Under the pieces are notes generated by a model. The model was not told the DNA's origin and did no database searches. It saw only the letters and a program-made list of their open reading frames with translations. A stretch of DNA of 64,000 bases. It comes from JAVBSX01 sp051660685. GTDB lineage: Bacteria; Planctomycetota; Planctomycetia; Pirellulales; Thermoguttaceae. Each line of letters opens with the position of its first letter. Within the stretch, counting starts at the first letter, position 1. A program made the translations under genes and the position numbers. This document shows positions 25,345 through 35,221 of this stretch, piece after piece. The DNA lies in NCBI GenBank assembly GCA_051660685.1, contig JBOFQB010000093.1:1-64000 (forward strand), written 5' to 3'.

Positions 25345-25875
25345 TTATTGACCGCAAAGTGTCGAACCGTTGAGAATTTCCTGCTGCTTTTTCCTGCTCA
25401 ATGAATGAAGCAGTATTGTGTACGATTCGTCAATCAACTCTTCCAACAAATCGTCAGGAAATTCACTTTCAAGAAAAATCGAATTCCAATGCAGCTTATT
25501 CATGTGATAACCCGGAATGACCTCCTTGTGATTGAGTCGGAGAAGACGTCCATAATTGGGTTCGAGTTTAAGCGTAATAATCGGCTCTTTTTTAGGGGTT
25601 TGCATGATAATGACGAAAAACTTGCCCGCCAACATATATCGGGTTACATCCCATTCCACCTTAAAGTCGCTAATGCAACCGATTTTATTCAGGCAGTATT
25701 CGTCAACCCAAGTGAAACGTTCAGGAAGATAAGGAACGATTCGCTTTTGTTTTTGTTTTTTCGCCGTTTGGACTCGCAGGAAACCGAGATCAGAGACCGT
25801 TTTGGGTTGAAGCGACTTTTTCATCTGGGAATTTTCACAACATAAGGATGAATCGTGATCGACCGATTTCAGCAT
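25345..25875 (-). CDS. MmcQ/YjbR family protein
   Basis: A 176-residue protein of the MmcQ/YjbR (CyaY-like fold) family. The core spans about 115 residues, beginning at FTWVDEYCLNKIGCISDFKV and ending with the diagnostic MNKLHWNSIFLE and LIDESYTILLHSLSRKKQ segments. Family members are small and suspected to bind DNA, but the function is not established. The N-terminal 50 residues exceed the usual length, so the start may instead be ATG 25824. A start as far up as 25911 would overlap the preceding gene by 20 bases. It probably forms the third gene of a larA-like/HEAT/yjbR transcript. Confidence 0.78.
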   Translation of the reverse strand: MLKSVDHDSSLCCENSQMKKSLQPKTVSDLGFLRVQTAKKQKQKRIVPYLPERFTWVDEYCLNKIGCISDFKVEWDVTRYMLAGKFFVIIMQTPKKEPIITLKLEPNYGRLLRLNHKEVIPGYHMNKLHWNSIFLESEFPDDLLEELIDESYTILLHSLSRKKQQEILNGSTLCGQ

Positions 25876-25891
25876 AACAAAACCGAACGGT

Positions 25892-27112
25892 CTACATGTC
25901 TCGCCGAACACTGAACGGAACGGGTTTCTGCTGCTCTCGATACCAGTTCTCCCAACCGTCCTGATTGTACTGAAAGTTCATGCCTGTTAGTTTTTTCAAA
26001 GCAAACAAAACCATCTCGTTCTGGACCTCTCGAACATATTCCTGTTTGGATTGCCCCATTGAAAATCCAAGCCCTCCTCCTCCCCCCGATGTTGCTGAAC
26101 CGCCAATTCCGGATGATCCCTGAACCTGAACCTCTTTGTGACGTGTTATGAGAGACCGAATAAGAGGGCCAATACTGTTGACATCTCCGATTTCGGCAAT
26201 TGCAAATGCGGCTCTCTGTATCCCCTGAGAATCCGTCCGGCTCGTTCCATCTGAATTGCGATCCGCTAAAACTTTGGAAAAATAACTCCCTGCTAAAGGA
26301 ATCGACGCCGGATGTTTGACAATCTGCTCAAGTGCAGCACGACGCACTTCAGGTACGAAATCGTTCAGTGCCGTTTTGGTCAACACTTCGATTGCCGAAG
26401 AACCCCCAATGTTAGAGAGAACTTGGACATACAAAATCCGGGCATCTGGATTTTTCTCTTCTTTGAGCAATTCTGTAATCGGTCCAACTGCGGTTGAATC
26501 GGTGATTGAAAGAAAAAATTGGCGATTCGGTTCGGCAAGGGGATTGGAACGTACTTTGCGGAACTGCTGCTTCCATTTGCTAATCGCCCGGGTCCGCTCC
26601 TCTGTCCGGTCCTCAATCCAAACCTCTTGCGGTAATTTCCAACGACCTTTGTCATAAACATAACCCCGGGATTCCATTCGTTCTTCCGAGGTACTCCATT
26701 CCCCGGTTCCCTTATCTTTGGTGTAACCCAATTTACGCCGGGCGTCGACATTGTCGGGATCAAGGTCCAAAACCCGATTCAAATGGACTTTTGCCAAATC
26801 ATTCAGATAATGTTCCGTACACCAATTGGCAATGTTCAGGTGATTTTCAACCGTGTCGGATTCCAACGGGGCAAAACTTTCGTACATCCGCAACACTTCA
26901 CGTCCTTCTCCGGACTTGTCCTGAATCCATTTCGGATCAATCGTCAAGACAATTCCGGGCTTGACTTCAATTTGAAGAAGTCGTTGATTGGACTCCAACA
27001 ATTTCCCCTCGATCACACCTCCTCCGTTAATCATCCAAGATTCCCCGACGGACGAAATTGTCAGAACAACCGTCCAAAGAAAGATCAGAAAGAAGAATAA
27101 AAATCGTTTCAT
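25892..27112 (-). CDS. Exported TPR/HEAT repeat protein
   Basis: A 406-residue secreted protein: signal peptide (MKRFLFFFLIFLWTVVLTIS), then a small beta domain, a TPR-like segment (about 85-115: WCTEHYLNDLAKVHLNRVL) and G.W-type repeats (GTGEWSTSEE, GRWKLPQE). HEAT-like helical repeats occupy about 200-340 (ARILYVQVLSNIGGSSAIEV, VRRAALEQIVKH). A Gly-rich loop near 350 precedes a conserved C-terminus, LTGMNFQYNQDGWENWY. That last motif is shared with the M56 protease at 35222. Such proteins are common in planctomycetes; the role is unknown and probably protein-protein. Start 27112 begins the signal peptide and lies 43 bases after the LarA-like gene. Confidence 0.8.
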   Translation of the reverse strand: MKRFLFFFLIFLWTVVLTISSVGESWMINGGGVIEGKLLESNQRLLQIEVKPGIVLTIDPKWIQDKSGEGREVLRMYESFAPLESDTVENHLNIANWCTEHYLNDLAKVHLNRVLDLDPDNVDARRKLGYTKDKGTGEWSTSEERMESRGYVYDKGRWKLPQEVWIEDRTEERTRAISKWKQQFRKVRSNPLAEPNRQFFLSITDSTAVGPITELLKEEKNPDARILYVQVLSNIGGSSAIEVLTKTALNDFVPEVRRAALEQIVKHPASIPLAGSYFSKVLADRNSDGTSRTDSQGIQRAAFAIAEIGDVNSIGPLIRSLITRHKEVQVQGSSGIGGSATSGGGGGLGFSMGQSKQEYVREVQNEMVLFALKKLTGMNFQYNQDGWENWYREQQKPVPFSVRRDM

Positions 27113-27155
27113 TGTGAAGAAGACGAAGAGGAACGAAGAGGGACGAAAGACTGGT

Positions 27156-28439
27156 TCACAACCGGTCGGCGGTCGACCAAAGTCCGGCAGAAGGGGTGCT
27201 GATAAAATAAATCTCCTCTCCGTCCGGCATCGTGTTGAAACCATTACTCAGTTTTTCAGGATTGTAACGACGAACTGTTTCCTCGTAATTGGCGTAATTA
27301 AAATTCACCAATCGAATGTCTTCTTCGCTCATCTGTCCGGGCGCATAAGTAATCGTAAAACGTCCTTCAGAAGAACCGTGAATCAAATGGGCCGTTCCGA
27401 CTGCAAGGTCCTTGAGGTCTCCCTCATTGGGACATTGACGCCATAATTCCATGACCTTTTCCGTTCCGACGTAACCGTATTTACGAATCAATGCGTCAAC
27501 ATCCGGCTGTTCGCCAAATCGTTTCAATCCCGGCGCAATAATCAACAACTCTCCCCCTTCTGCAATCGCTTTTCGGGTTCGATAAATCGCTTTATTGGCA
27601 ACCCAAGTGCTGTAAAATTCGTCCCCTTGCATAACGGCAACGATTTTTTTAAGGGGAGGGACAATCGTAATGTTCTGTCTTTTGGACGCATTTGCAGCTG
27701 CAAGATAGGTTCCAAGATCATCTCCGGCATAAAAACCTGTATGAACCAATTTGTCGGAAGAATCATAGGACATGACGACTTGGAGATAAGCATCTGGAAG
27801 GTGTCCGAGATAGTCATCTTCCGCTTTATTAAAACAAGCTCTTAAAGGTGTGATTAACGTCCCGAGATTGTTTTCAATCCCGCAACAGGCTGCAAAAAGG
27901 TGAGACGCACAAATCATCTCTTTTCCGCCCAAACCAATAAAATAATTTTTGTTATGATTGGCAAAACCGAGGACTTCGTGAGGAACGACGTGTCCAATAT
28001 TGAGGATCATATCCCAATCATCTTCAAGGAGCATTTTGTTGAGCGAAACGGGAATTGCCCAATCCACTTTTCCCTCGGAAATGTCGCGGACAAAAGAAGC
28101 GGGTATTTCGCCGATCACTTTGGAACCGGCCCGCCAATCATGTGCGTGAATTCGGTTTTCCGGGACAGAACCGAACATCCAACGATTTTGTTCAGGAGTA
28201 TGCGGGACATGTTGTCCCAATGTCGGAATCAAATGGACATCCGCCTCTTTGGAAAAAACCTTATACAGTTCTTCCGTCATGTAACCTGCTCCACTATGAG
28301 CACGAGTTATATCAGGAGGAAGCAGCAAAACTCTTTTGGGGTTACGACAAATCCGTTCCCGGGCCTCTTCGGCAAATCTTCGGGTCAACTCCAAGACTTG
28401 CTCTTTCGAGAGACTGCTTTGTTCTTCTTGAAACCACAT
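27156..28439 (-). CDS. LarA-like (lactate racemase domain) protein
   Basis: A 427-residue cytoplasmic protein of the LarA/DUF2088 family, whose founding member racemises lactate using a nickel-pincer nucleotide cofactor. The N-terminal domain has LLPPDITRAHSGAG and LGQHVPH (His 77, His 80). GHVVPHEVLGFANHNKNYF supplies His 154 and Lys 164 at the positions expected for a nickel ligand and the cofactor-anchoring lysine. The C-terminal domain covers about 260-427. larB, larC and larE cofactor genes are not in this window. Many LarA homologs act on 2-hydroxyacids other than lactate, so the substrate is open. It leads a probable three-gene transcript. Confidence 0.83.
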   Translation of the reverse strand: MWFQEEQSSLSKEQVLELTRRFAEEARERICRNPKRVLLLPPDITRAHSGAGYMTEELYKVFSKEADVHLIPTLGQHVPHTPEQNRWMFGSVPENRIHAHDWRAGSKVIGEIPASFVRDISEGKVDWAIPVSLNKMLLEDDWDMILNIGHVVPHEVLGFANHNKNYFIGLGGKEMICASHLFAACCGIENNLGTLITPLRACFNKAEDDYLGHLPDAYLQVVMSYDSSDKLVHTGFYAGDDLGTYLAAANASKRQNITIVPPLKKIVAVMQGDEFYSTWVANKAIYRTRKAIAEGGELLIIAPGLKRFGEQPDVDALIRKYGYVGTEKVMELWRQCPNEGDLKDLAVGTAHLIHGSSEGRFTITYAPGQMSEEDIRLVNFNYANYEETVRRYNPEKLSNGFNTMPDGEEIYFISTPSAGLWSTADRL

Positions 28440-28567
28440 CGTTAGTCCTTTCTTGTTCTTGTGTTCTCTTGCTTTGTTTCTATTTCATTTCGGGATTGGT
28501 GATTCGGATTCAATAATCATCTCTGACCTTCTGCATCAACAACCCACTTTTTAATGTTGACAGAAGA

Positions 28568-31438
28568 CTATTCTTTGACCGTTTTTGGGGTTGTTTTCTT
28601 GGCCGCTTTTTTGACTGACTTTTTAGCAACCTTCTTTGTAACCGGCTTAGTGACCGACTTCGCAACCTTTTTCGTGACCGACTTTGCAACTTTTTTCGTC
28701 GTTGCTTTTTTCCGGGCTGTTTTCTTACTCCCCCCTTTTGCCGCTTTGATCGCTAAAAGGTCAAGGGCCTGTTCCAACGTCAAATCGTCCGTCAAAACGT
28801 CTTTCGGAATCGTTACGTTCGTTTCACCGTCGGTCAAATACATCCCATATCGACCATTGAGCAGTTGAATTGGCCGGGTTGTGACCGGAGATGTGCCGAA
28901 TTCCTTGACCGGTTCTGACTTTCGTGTTGTCGAACGAGCCGAACCGGCTCCGTATTTCGGCTTGGAAAGTAACTCAAGCGCCTGTTCAAATGTTACCTCA
29001 AGCGGAGATAATTCACTCGGCAAGGATCGCGTCTCCTTACCACATTTAACATAAGGTCCAAAACGACCATTCTGGGCAATCACTTCCTCGCCGTTCTCTT
29101 CGTTCACCCCCAATGTTCGGGGAAGATTCAGCAATTTCAACGCCGTTTCAAGCGTTAAACTGTCCAATTCCATTCCTTTGAGCAACGACGCATATTGCGG
29201 TTTCTCCTCATCATCCGCAGAACCACGTTGAACATACGGTCCAAAACGACCAACTTTGAGGTAAATCGGTTTATGCGTGTCGGGACAAAAACCAAGCGGT
29301 TCTTCCGCCTGAACCGTCTGTGTGAGCAATTCCAACGCCTTTTCAACCGTCAATTCGTCCGGGGGTATCTCCTCCGAAAGACTCGCTCGTTGTTCCCCGT
29401 ATTGCAAAAAAGGACCAAATTTGCCAATTCGGACATAAATCGGTTCCCCTAATGTTCCGTCAGAATGACGTGTACGACCAATTTCAAACTGATTGACCTC
29501 TTTTGCTTCAATCGTGTCCGCCTTTTTCTCCAACAACTCCTTGAGTCCCGAATGTTCGCGTTCCTGATGATCCAACGGTTCCTGATTGTCTCCAACACGT
29601 TGACCATGTTGACCCAAAAATCTCGCGTCCTTTTCCGCCTCACTTTTTCCCGAATCCGTCTTCTGTTTGCCAAAATAAAATTCCCGCAAATAATCGAGCG
29701 ATCCCAATTCGCCCCGACTGATTGCGTCCAGCTGATCTTCCATCTGCGCGGTAAATTCGTAATTGACCAAATCGGGCAGATGATTCTCCAGAAGTCCTGA
29801 AACGGCAAACGCGATCCAAGTCGGGACCAACGCCCCATTTTTCTTAAAACCGTAATTGCGGTTCAAAATGGTCTCGATAATCGACGCATAAGTGCTTGGA
29901 CGACCAATCCCTTTTTCTTCCAACGCTTTGGTCAACGCCGCTTCAGAATATCGCGCAGGAGGTTTCGTTGTATGCGATTTCGGCTCCAAATCAAGCGTTT
30001 TGACTGTCTCTCCGACAACAACGTGCGGGAGTAACACTTCCCGATCTGCCAATTCAGCGTCAGGATCATCCGACCCCTCGACATACGCTCGCAAATAACC
30101 GGGAAACTCGATTGTTTTCCCGGACACCTGAAAAATCGCGTCCTCAAGAGCAACGTCAATCATCATCCGACGTCCAATCGCCTCTTTCATCTGCGACGCA
30201 ACTGTCCGTTTCCAAATCATATCGTAAAGTCGGAATTCGTCAAACGACAGTTTTGACCGCAACGTGTCGGGGAGTCGAAAGACATTTCCAGCTGGTCGAA
30301 TTGCTTCGTGAGCTTCTTGGGCGTTTTTGACTTTGGTTCGGTACAATCTTGGCGAATCGGGGAGATATTCCCGACCATATTGGGATTGGACGAGATTTCG
30401 GGCTGCACGAATTGCTTCATCCGACAAATTCGTCGAGTCGGTTCTCATGTAGGTGATATAACCATTTTCATACAGACTTTGCGCGACACTCATTGTTGTT
30501 CGGGCTGTAAAACCGAATTTACGGTTCGCTTCCTGTTGCAAGGTGCTTGTCGTAAACGGGGCATAAGGTCGCGTCGAATACGGCTTGTCCTCCACTTTAG
30601 CGATCTTCGCCGTTCCCGCCAATAAACGATGTTTCAAAAGTGAAGCCGTTTCTTCGTCAAGAAGCAGAAACGAATCCGGTTTGAGCAGTTTGCCCGTATT
30701 TGTGTCAAAGTCTTTTCCAGATGGAATTTTACGGTTTCCAACGGAAACCAATGCGGCGTTGAATGACTTTCCATTTTGGGCTGCAAAAAGGCCGAGTAAA
30801 TCCCAATAGGTTGCACAATGAAAAGCGATCCGTTCTTTTTCCCGTTCAACGATCATCCGAACCGCGACACTTTGGACGCGACCGGCTGAGAGTTTGGGAC
30901 GGATTTTGTACCAAAGCAGGGGGGAAACCTCATAACCGTACAACCGGTCAATAATACGTCGGGTCTCTTGGGCGCGGACGAGATCATTGTCAACAGATCG
31001 GGGATTGGCAAGAGCTTCGTCAATTGCTTCTTTGGTGATTTCGTGAAAAACCAAACGATGAACCGGGACTTTGGGTTGCAACACTTCGAGCAAATGCCAA
31101 CTGATTGCTTCTCCTTCCCGGTCTTCATCCGTCGCCAGATAAAGCGAATCAACTGTTTTCAAGATGTCCTTGAGCTTTTTGATCTGCTTCTTCTTGTCGT
31201 CCGAAACAACATAAATCGGCTCGAATTCGGAATCGACATTAACCCCCAATCTTGCCCAGCTCTCCTTTTTATACTGTTCAGGAATTTCTTTAGCACCTTT
31301 GGGCAGATCGCGGACATGCCCGATACTTGCTTCAACGGAGAAGGAACTGCCCAAAAAGCGGCCAATTGTCCTTGCTTTTGCGGGGGACTCGACAATGACC
31401 AACGCATTTTCCTTATGAAATTTTGACTTTTCTATCAT
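28568..31438 (-). CDS. topA: DNA topoisomerase I
   Basis: A 956-residue type IA topoisomerase that relaxes negative supercoils through a covalent 5'-phosphotyrosine. The Toprim domain has ALVIVESPAKARTIGRFLG and the metal motif ATDEDREGE. The active site is YITYMRTDST with Tyr 330. Domain landmarks include RRIIDRLYGYEVSPLLWYK and GIGRPSTYASII. The E. coli zinc-finger tail is replaced by about four GRFGPF/GRFGPYV/GRYGMYL modules (roughly 640-885) and then a Lys/Ala/Thr-rich tail of about 50 residues similar to histone H1-type extensions, likely a non-specific DNA grip. Length is typical for this branch. The gene is 128 bases upstream of larA-like on the same strand. Confidence 0.96.
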   Translation of the reverse strand: MIEKSKFHKENALVIVESPAKARTIGRFLGSSFSVEASIGHVRDLPKGAKEIPEQYKKESWARLGVNVDSEFEPIYVVSDDKKKQIKKLKDILKTVDSLYLATDEDREGEAISWHLLEVLQPKVPVHRLVFHEITKEAIDEALANPRSVDNDLVRAQETRRIIDRLYGYEVSPLLWYKIRPKLSAGRVQSVAVRMIVEREKERIAFHCATYWDLLGLFAAQNGKSFNAALVSVGNRKIPSGKDFDTNTGKLLKPDSFLLLDEETASLLKHRLLAGTAKIAKVEDKPYSTRPYAPFTTSTLQQEANRKFGFTARTTMSVAQSLYENGYITYMRTDSTNLSDEAIRAARNLVQSQYGREYLPDSPRLYRTKVKNAQEAHEAIRPAGNVFRLPDTLRSKLSFDEFRLYDMIWKRTVASQMKEAIGRRMMIDVALEDAIFQVSGKTIEFPGYLRAYVEGSDDPDAELADREVLLPHVVVGETVKTLDLEPKSHTTKPPARYSEAALTKALEEKGIGRPSTYASIIETILNRNYGFKKNGALVPTWIAFAVSGLLENHLPDLVNYEFTAQMEDQLDAISRGELGSLDYLREFYFGKQKTDSGKSEAEKDARFLGQHGQRVGDNQEPLDHQEREHSGLKELLEKKADTIEAKEVNQFEIGRTRHSDGTLGEPIYVRIGKFGPFLQYGEQRASLSEEIPPDELTVEKALELLTQTVQAEEPLGFCPDTHKPIYLKVGRFGPYVQRGSADDEEKPQYASLLKGMELDSLTLETALKLLNLPRTLGVNEENGEEVIAQNGRFGPYVKCGKETRSLPSELSPLEVTFEQALELLSKPKYGAGSARSTTRKSEPVKEFGTSPVTTRPIQLLNGRYGMYLTDGETNVTIPKDVLTDDLTLEQALDLLAIKAAKGGSKKTARKKATTKKVAKSVTKKVAKSVTKPVTKKVAKKSVKKAAKKTTPKTVKE

Positions 31439-31583
31439 TATTATTGATTATTGACTTTAGATTTTAACCTGTTTGTATAAGCACAGTTCACTGAAATCGG
31501 TTTACATGAGCGCATTTCAATCATTGGTCTACACTCCCCGACCTTACTATGACAATTTATTCCAGTTATTCCAACAATTCCAA

Positions 31584-32735
31584 TTACTCTGAGAGACATT
31601 TTATTACCTGCGAAAAAAATTTCCATTCCCTCTCTGATTGATTTAGAAAAAGCAGACGATCCAACATATCTTCAAGTTTCTCACGATTCTGTGAAAAGAT
31701 GTATTCGTCTTCCAGATCGTCTTGGTCGGCAATACTTGTATCCTCTTCTGTCTCTGTCCCGTCGTCAGTGATACATTGGGGCGTCAACAAAACGGCCAAT
31801 GTTCGACCGTTACTTGTCCGTTGCCAACTCGGAAAAACGGCTAAAAGTGACATGTCCCGGGGAATTGTCAGGTCGGAAAATGAGGCAATCAACTGTTGCA
31901 ACTCGGGAATTTGGACCATGATTGCGTTCTCTCCCTCACCCAATTGGTACTCTTTGCCGGGTCCTATCTCTGAACGGACGACATAACATTCGTCTAAATA
32001 ACAGGAATCGTCTTCCCGGATAGTGATTTGCAGACGTAACTTAACCCCTGTTTCAAACGTCTGAGAGACGGGATGAATTGTTACTTTACTCTCGGCGTCG
32101 ATTTCCGAAGTAACGCCCGTTACAAAGGGTCTTTTGACAATATCACAAACAGAACCCGTCTGACCGGACTCAAGACAAAGCGTAGGAGCTTGCAACATGT
32201 TAAGCGTGTTACTAAGCGGCATTACGCTGAGAAATTGGGAACAATGCGTCGAGTCGAGAAAACGGACAAAGACCGAATCAGGTGTTCTTTCCGTTATTGG
32301 TTCGGGAACCGGAAAATGGACAGGTACTAACGGCATTCTAGGGACCACTTCGATGAAGACTTCCTGCATCACCCGCTTCTTTTTGGGAGAGAGGGTGCTG
32401 TTCCAGTACATTTCCGGGGTTTCCAGAACCGTTTTGAACGTCGTTTCGTCCATTGACAGCAAACGACATTCGACCCGCACTTTTAATTTGTTTTTGTAGG
32501 CGTTCAAAGATTCGACCCCGCACACGGATTTGTCCGCGCAACGGTCAATCGGTTGATACATTTGCGAGACAGCGTTGATTTCAGCTTGTGTTGGTCGCAA
32601 CGCTCGCAAAACAGCAGCAAACTCCAATCGTTCCCTTTCCGTCGATTTTGGTCTGTTGAGACTGAATGCTAAACCGGCGAAGAAGCTGGAAGAGACAACA
32701 ACGAGGATGACGGACAGAATCAGTATTTTTCTCAT
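31584..32735 (-). CDS. Exported protein with secretin-like C-terminal region
   Basis: A 383-residue protein with an N-terminal signal/anchor (MRKILILSVILVVVSSSFF). The middle region, VLQAPTLC-like (NMLQAPTLCLESGQTGSVC), RPFVTGVTSEI and VSQTFETGVKLRLQITI, resembles the strand pattern of the bacterial secretin domain found in planctomycete proteins. It is too short for a full secretin pore and lacks clear N-domains. Four to six cysteines suggest disulfides. The C-terminal 40 residues are acidic then amphipathic. Start 32735 begins the hydrophobic segment; the frame is open to 32804. It is divergent from the GH106-like gene. Function unknown. Confidence 0.7.
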   Translation of the reverse strand: MRKILILSVILVVVSSSFFAGLAFSLNRPKSTERERLEFAAVLRALRPTQAEINAVSQMYQPIDRCADKSVCGVESLNAYKNKLKVRVECRLLSMDETTFKTVLETPEMYWNSTLSPKKKRVMQEVFIEVVPRMPLVPVHFPVPEPITERTPDSVFVRFLDSTHCSQFLSVMPLSNTLNMLQAPTLCLESGQTGSVCDIVKRPFVTGVTSEIDAESKVTIHPVSQTFETGVKLRLQITIREDDSCYLDECYVVRSEIGPGKEYQLGEGENAIMVQIPELQQLIASFSDLTIPRDMSLLAVFPSWQRTSNGRTLAVLLTPQCITDDGTETEEDTSIADQDDLEDEYIFSQNREKLEDMLDRLLFLNQSEREWKFFSQVIKCLSE

Positions 32736-32955
32736 TTTGCGTTTCTTTCCTATTTTGACAAAAATGACGAAAAAACGGCAGAACAGGCACACCGATTGGA
32801 ACACTAGGGAAAAATTTTCTCCCGGTCAAGGTCAATTTGGCGAGGTCCACAACTTTTCTGTCATCTTGACAGGTCCTCTTACAACAAGCAATAATGTTTA
32901 GGTTCCTCGGTTCAAATTCACAACGACAAAACTTTACTTTTTTTCTAGGATTTCA

Positions 32956-34881
32956 ATGAAGACCATACAAAATACGCTAAAAGCTCGCTTTACAGGAATT
33001 GTCGCAATTCTCGCCCTTCTCCTGCTTTGCTGTTCAACACCCTTTTGCCCGGCTGCTTCAACGTCGGATTCATTGCCGGAAAGTTGGTTGGAACAATGGA
33101 ATCATCCCGGCGTCGAAATGCGACCACTTCAAATTGTTCATGGAGGAATTGTCGGCATTAACGCCAATCAAGGGTTTTCCTCACTGAAAGACAATTATGG
33201 ACTTGGCGGAATCGTCTGCAACGTCGGACCTAAAAACTATCTCCGAGATGAAAAAGAATGGGAACTCTTCGTTGATGCTGTTAAAAATGCCCGAAAAGAA
33301 GGTTTAAGAGTCTGGATTTACGACGAAGACGGTTATCCCAGTCTTGGAGCAGGCGGAGTTGTCCTCGAAGGAAACTCGCACATGCAATGTTATTCTCTCG
33401 CGTATGATCCCACTCTCGAACAACCCTTTATTGTCCGACCGGCCTATGAATTCACTCACGCCGCGAATAATTATGCGGCTGCACGACGGTATCCTAACCC
33501 ACTTTACCCGGATGCAACCCAACGTTTTTTGCAGGTGACACACGATCAGTACAAGAAACATCTCGGGGATGAACTCTTTGGGCAGATTGAGGCGTTTTTC
33601 ACAGACGAACCGTCCTTGAATGCGGTCAACATTGGGCAAATTCCCGAATCGGCCCGATTGAACGTCCGAACGGACGATCCGCTTGATCTGACATTGGTTC
33701 CTCTTCCGATGATTCCGTGGTGTGACGACATTCGGGAAAAATATCAGGAAAAATACGGGGAAGACCTCATTCCTGTCTGCAAAAGCCTTTTTGAAGGTCA
33801 AACCCCCAAAGATCGTGCAGTCCGCAAAAAATTCTGGTCCCTCATTGCCGATTTGAACACCGAACGGTTTTACGGCGCAATCGAAGATTGGTGTAAGAAA
33901 TCCGGTTCGTCCTTTCCGACAACGGCGAATCCTTCTGCCCCGCTTAAAGTTGCAGCAAGTGGACACACTTTGCATGAAGAGCCGACACAGGGACATGTTC
34001 CGCTTGACGGGAACAAGATGCAGGTGATGAACAAGTTTGACGTTCCCGGTTTGGACCTGCTCAACAGTGATCCGCGCGCGGTTTTTTGGGGAGCATGGAG
34101 AGGAGCCGCTTATCCTGCATCGGCTGCTGATTTTATGGGCCGACGTTTGATTATGACGGAAGTGAGTGATTTTTCACAAATCATGGGGGGAGAAGGTGAG
34201 GTCGATTTGGCGTCCATGTGTGCAACAGCAGCTTGGCAAGCAGCATGGGGAGTGACGGAGTTCACTTTGTATTACGGAATGGACAAGCGGGGCGCAGAAA
34301 TTTACAAACAATACTGTGATTTCGTTGGTCGTCTCAACGCGATTCTCCGCTTTGCAACCCCGATTCGTGAAGTTGCCCTTTATTATCCGATTGGTGAATT
34401 GCAGGAAGAGTACATTCCTCACGCACAACCGCTTTCGTTGGAGAATCAGTCGAAACGAACCCGGGCTTTGGTTCGGACTTTTGAGCAATTAGGGGCGGAG
34501 ATGATGCAACGCCAGATACCCTTTGTTTTGACGGAGAGTCAGAAACCGACGACCTTTGACGGACAACGCCGGATTCTGGTCAAGAACGACCTGTTACCTC
34601 TTGAGGGGGTTGCAATGCCGCAAATTGAACCGGGGAGTCCTGAAATTGTTTTGGCCCGGTTTGCGCGGGATCATCGAGACATTTTTCTGCTGCTCAATGT
34701 CAGTAAAGAACCGTATAAAGGTCAACTGAATGTCCCGAAAGAACAATCGGCTCGCAACTGGTTAGTTCTCGACCCGTTGAATGGTTCGATTCAGCCTGTC
34801 TCTTCAACATGGACGAATGATGTTGCGACGATTCCTTTTGCGTTGGAATCCAAACAGACGCTCATTCTGGTTGGAGAGTAA
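32956..34881 (+). CDS. Secreted GH106-like glycoside hydrolase
   Basis: A 641-residue exported protein with a signal peptide ending near CPAAS and a TIM-barrel resembling glycoside hydrolase family 106 (alpha-L-rhamnosidase) relatives. Supporting segments are GLRVWIYDEDGYPSLGAGG near residue 115, QIEAFFTDEPS near 215, and LIMTEVSDFSQIMGGEGE near 400, where acidic residues could be catalytic. The C-terminal 120 residues look like a beta domain (DIFLLLNVSKEPYKGQL). It is shorter than most GH106 enzymes, so it may belong to a related, unnumbered clade. It is probably used to trim rhamnose-containing glycans. No transport or sugar-kinase gene is adjacent. Confidence 0.7.
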   Translation: MKTIQNTLKARFTGIVAILALLLLCCSTPFCPAASTSDSLPESWLEQWNHPGVEMRPLQIVHGGIVGINANQGFSSLKDNYGLGGIVCNVGPKNYLRDEKEWELFVDAVKNARKEGLRVWIYDEDGYPSLGAGGVVLEGNSHMQCYSLAYDPTLEQPFIVRPAYEFTHAANNYAAARRYPNPLYPDATQRFLQVTHDQYKKHLGDELFGQIEAFFTDEPSLNAVNIGQIPESARLNVRTDDPLDLTLVPLPMIPWCDDIREKYQEKYGEDLIPVCKSLFEGQTPKDRAVRKKFWSLIADLNTERFYGAIEDWCKKSGSSFPTTANPSAPLKVAASGHTLHEEPTQGHVPLDGNKMQVMNKFDVPGLDLLNSDPRAVFWGAWRGAAYPASAADFMGRRLIMTEVSDFSQIMGGEGEVDLASMCATAAWQAAWGVTEFTLYYGMDKRGAEIYKQYCDFVGRLNAILRFATPIREVALYYPIGELQEEYIPHAQPLSLENQSKRTRALVRTFEQLGAEMMQRQIPFVLTESQKPTTFDGQRRILVKNDLLPLEGVAMPQIEPGSPEIVLARFARDHRDIFLLLNVSKEPYKGQLNVPKEQSARNWLVLDPLNGSIQPVSSTWTNDVATIPFALESKQTLILVGE

Positions 34882-34883
34882 CG

Positions 34884-35204
34884 TAGGGAATAGGGGATAG
34901 GGACTGGGGGATAGGGAGGAATAGAGAATAGACCGTTTAGCCGAGGAACAACGTTCCGCGCGTCTTCTTGGAGGAGGTAGAAGGTAGGAGGTAGAAGTGA
35001 GAATGAAGAATTGGGGCAAATAAAAATTTGGAGTCCCTCACAAAAGGAGAAACCGGTTGACTCGCGAGACACCGTTATTTTCCCGTTTCCACCTTCTCTC
35101 CTCCTACCTTCTTCAAAAAAGCGAGACACCGTTATCTTCCAGTCTCCCTCTTCTTTCCTCCTATCTCCTATCTTCTACCTTCTTTCGTTGTATCGCGGCT
35201 AAAC
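34884..35204. repeat. Composite intergenic repeat block
   Basis: In order: a GGGGATAGGGACTGGGGG tract (34884-34920), a full GTTTAGCC hairpin (34936-34964, stem GGAAC-AAC-GTTCC), a GGAGGTAGAAGG purine stretch, the ACTCGCGAGACACCGTTAT module (34997-35090), a second partial GCGAGACACCGTTAT copy, a pyrimidine stretch, and an inverted half hairpin (35185-35204). No gene is visible in 34882-35221. Confidence 0.65.
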
Positions 35205-35221
35205 ATTAGGTGCTAACGGTG

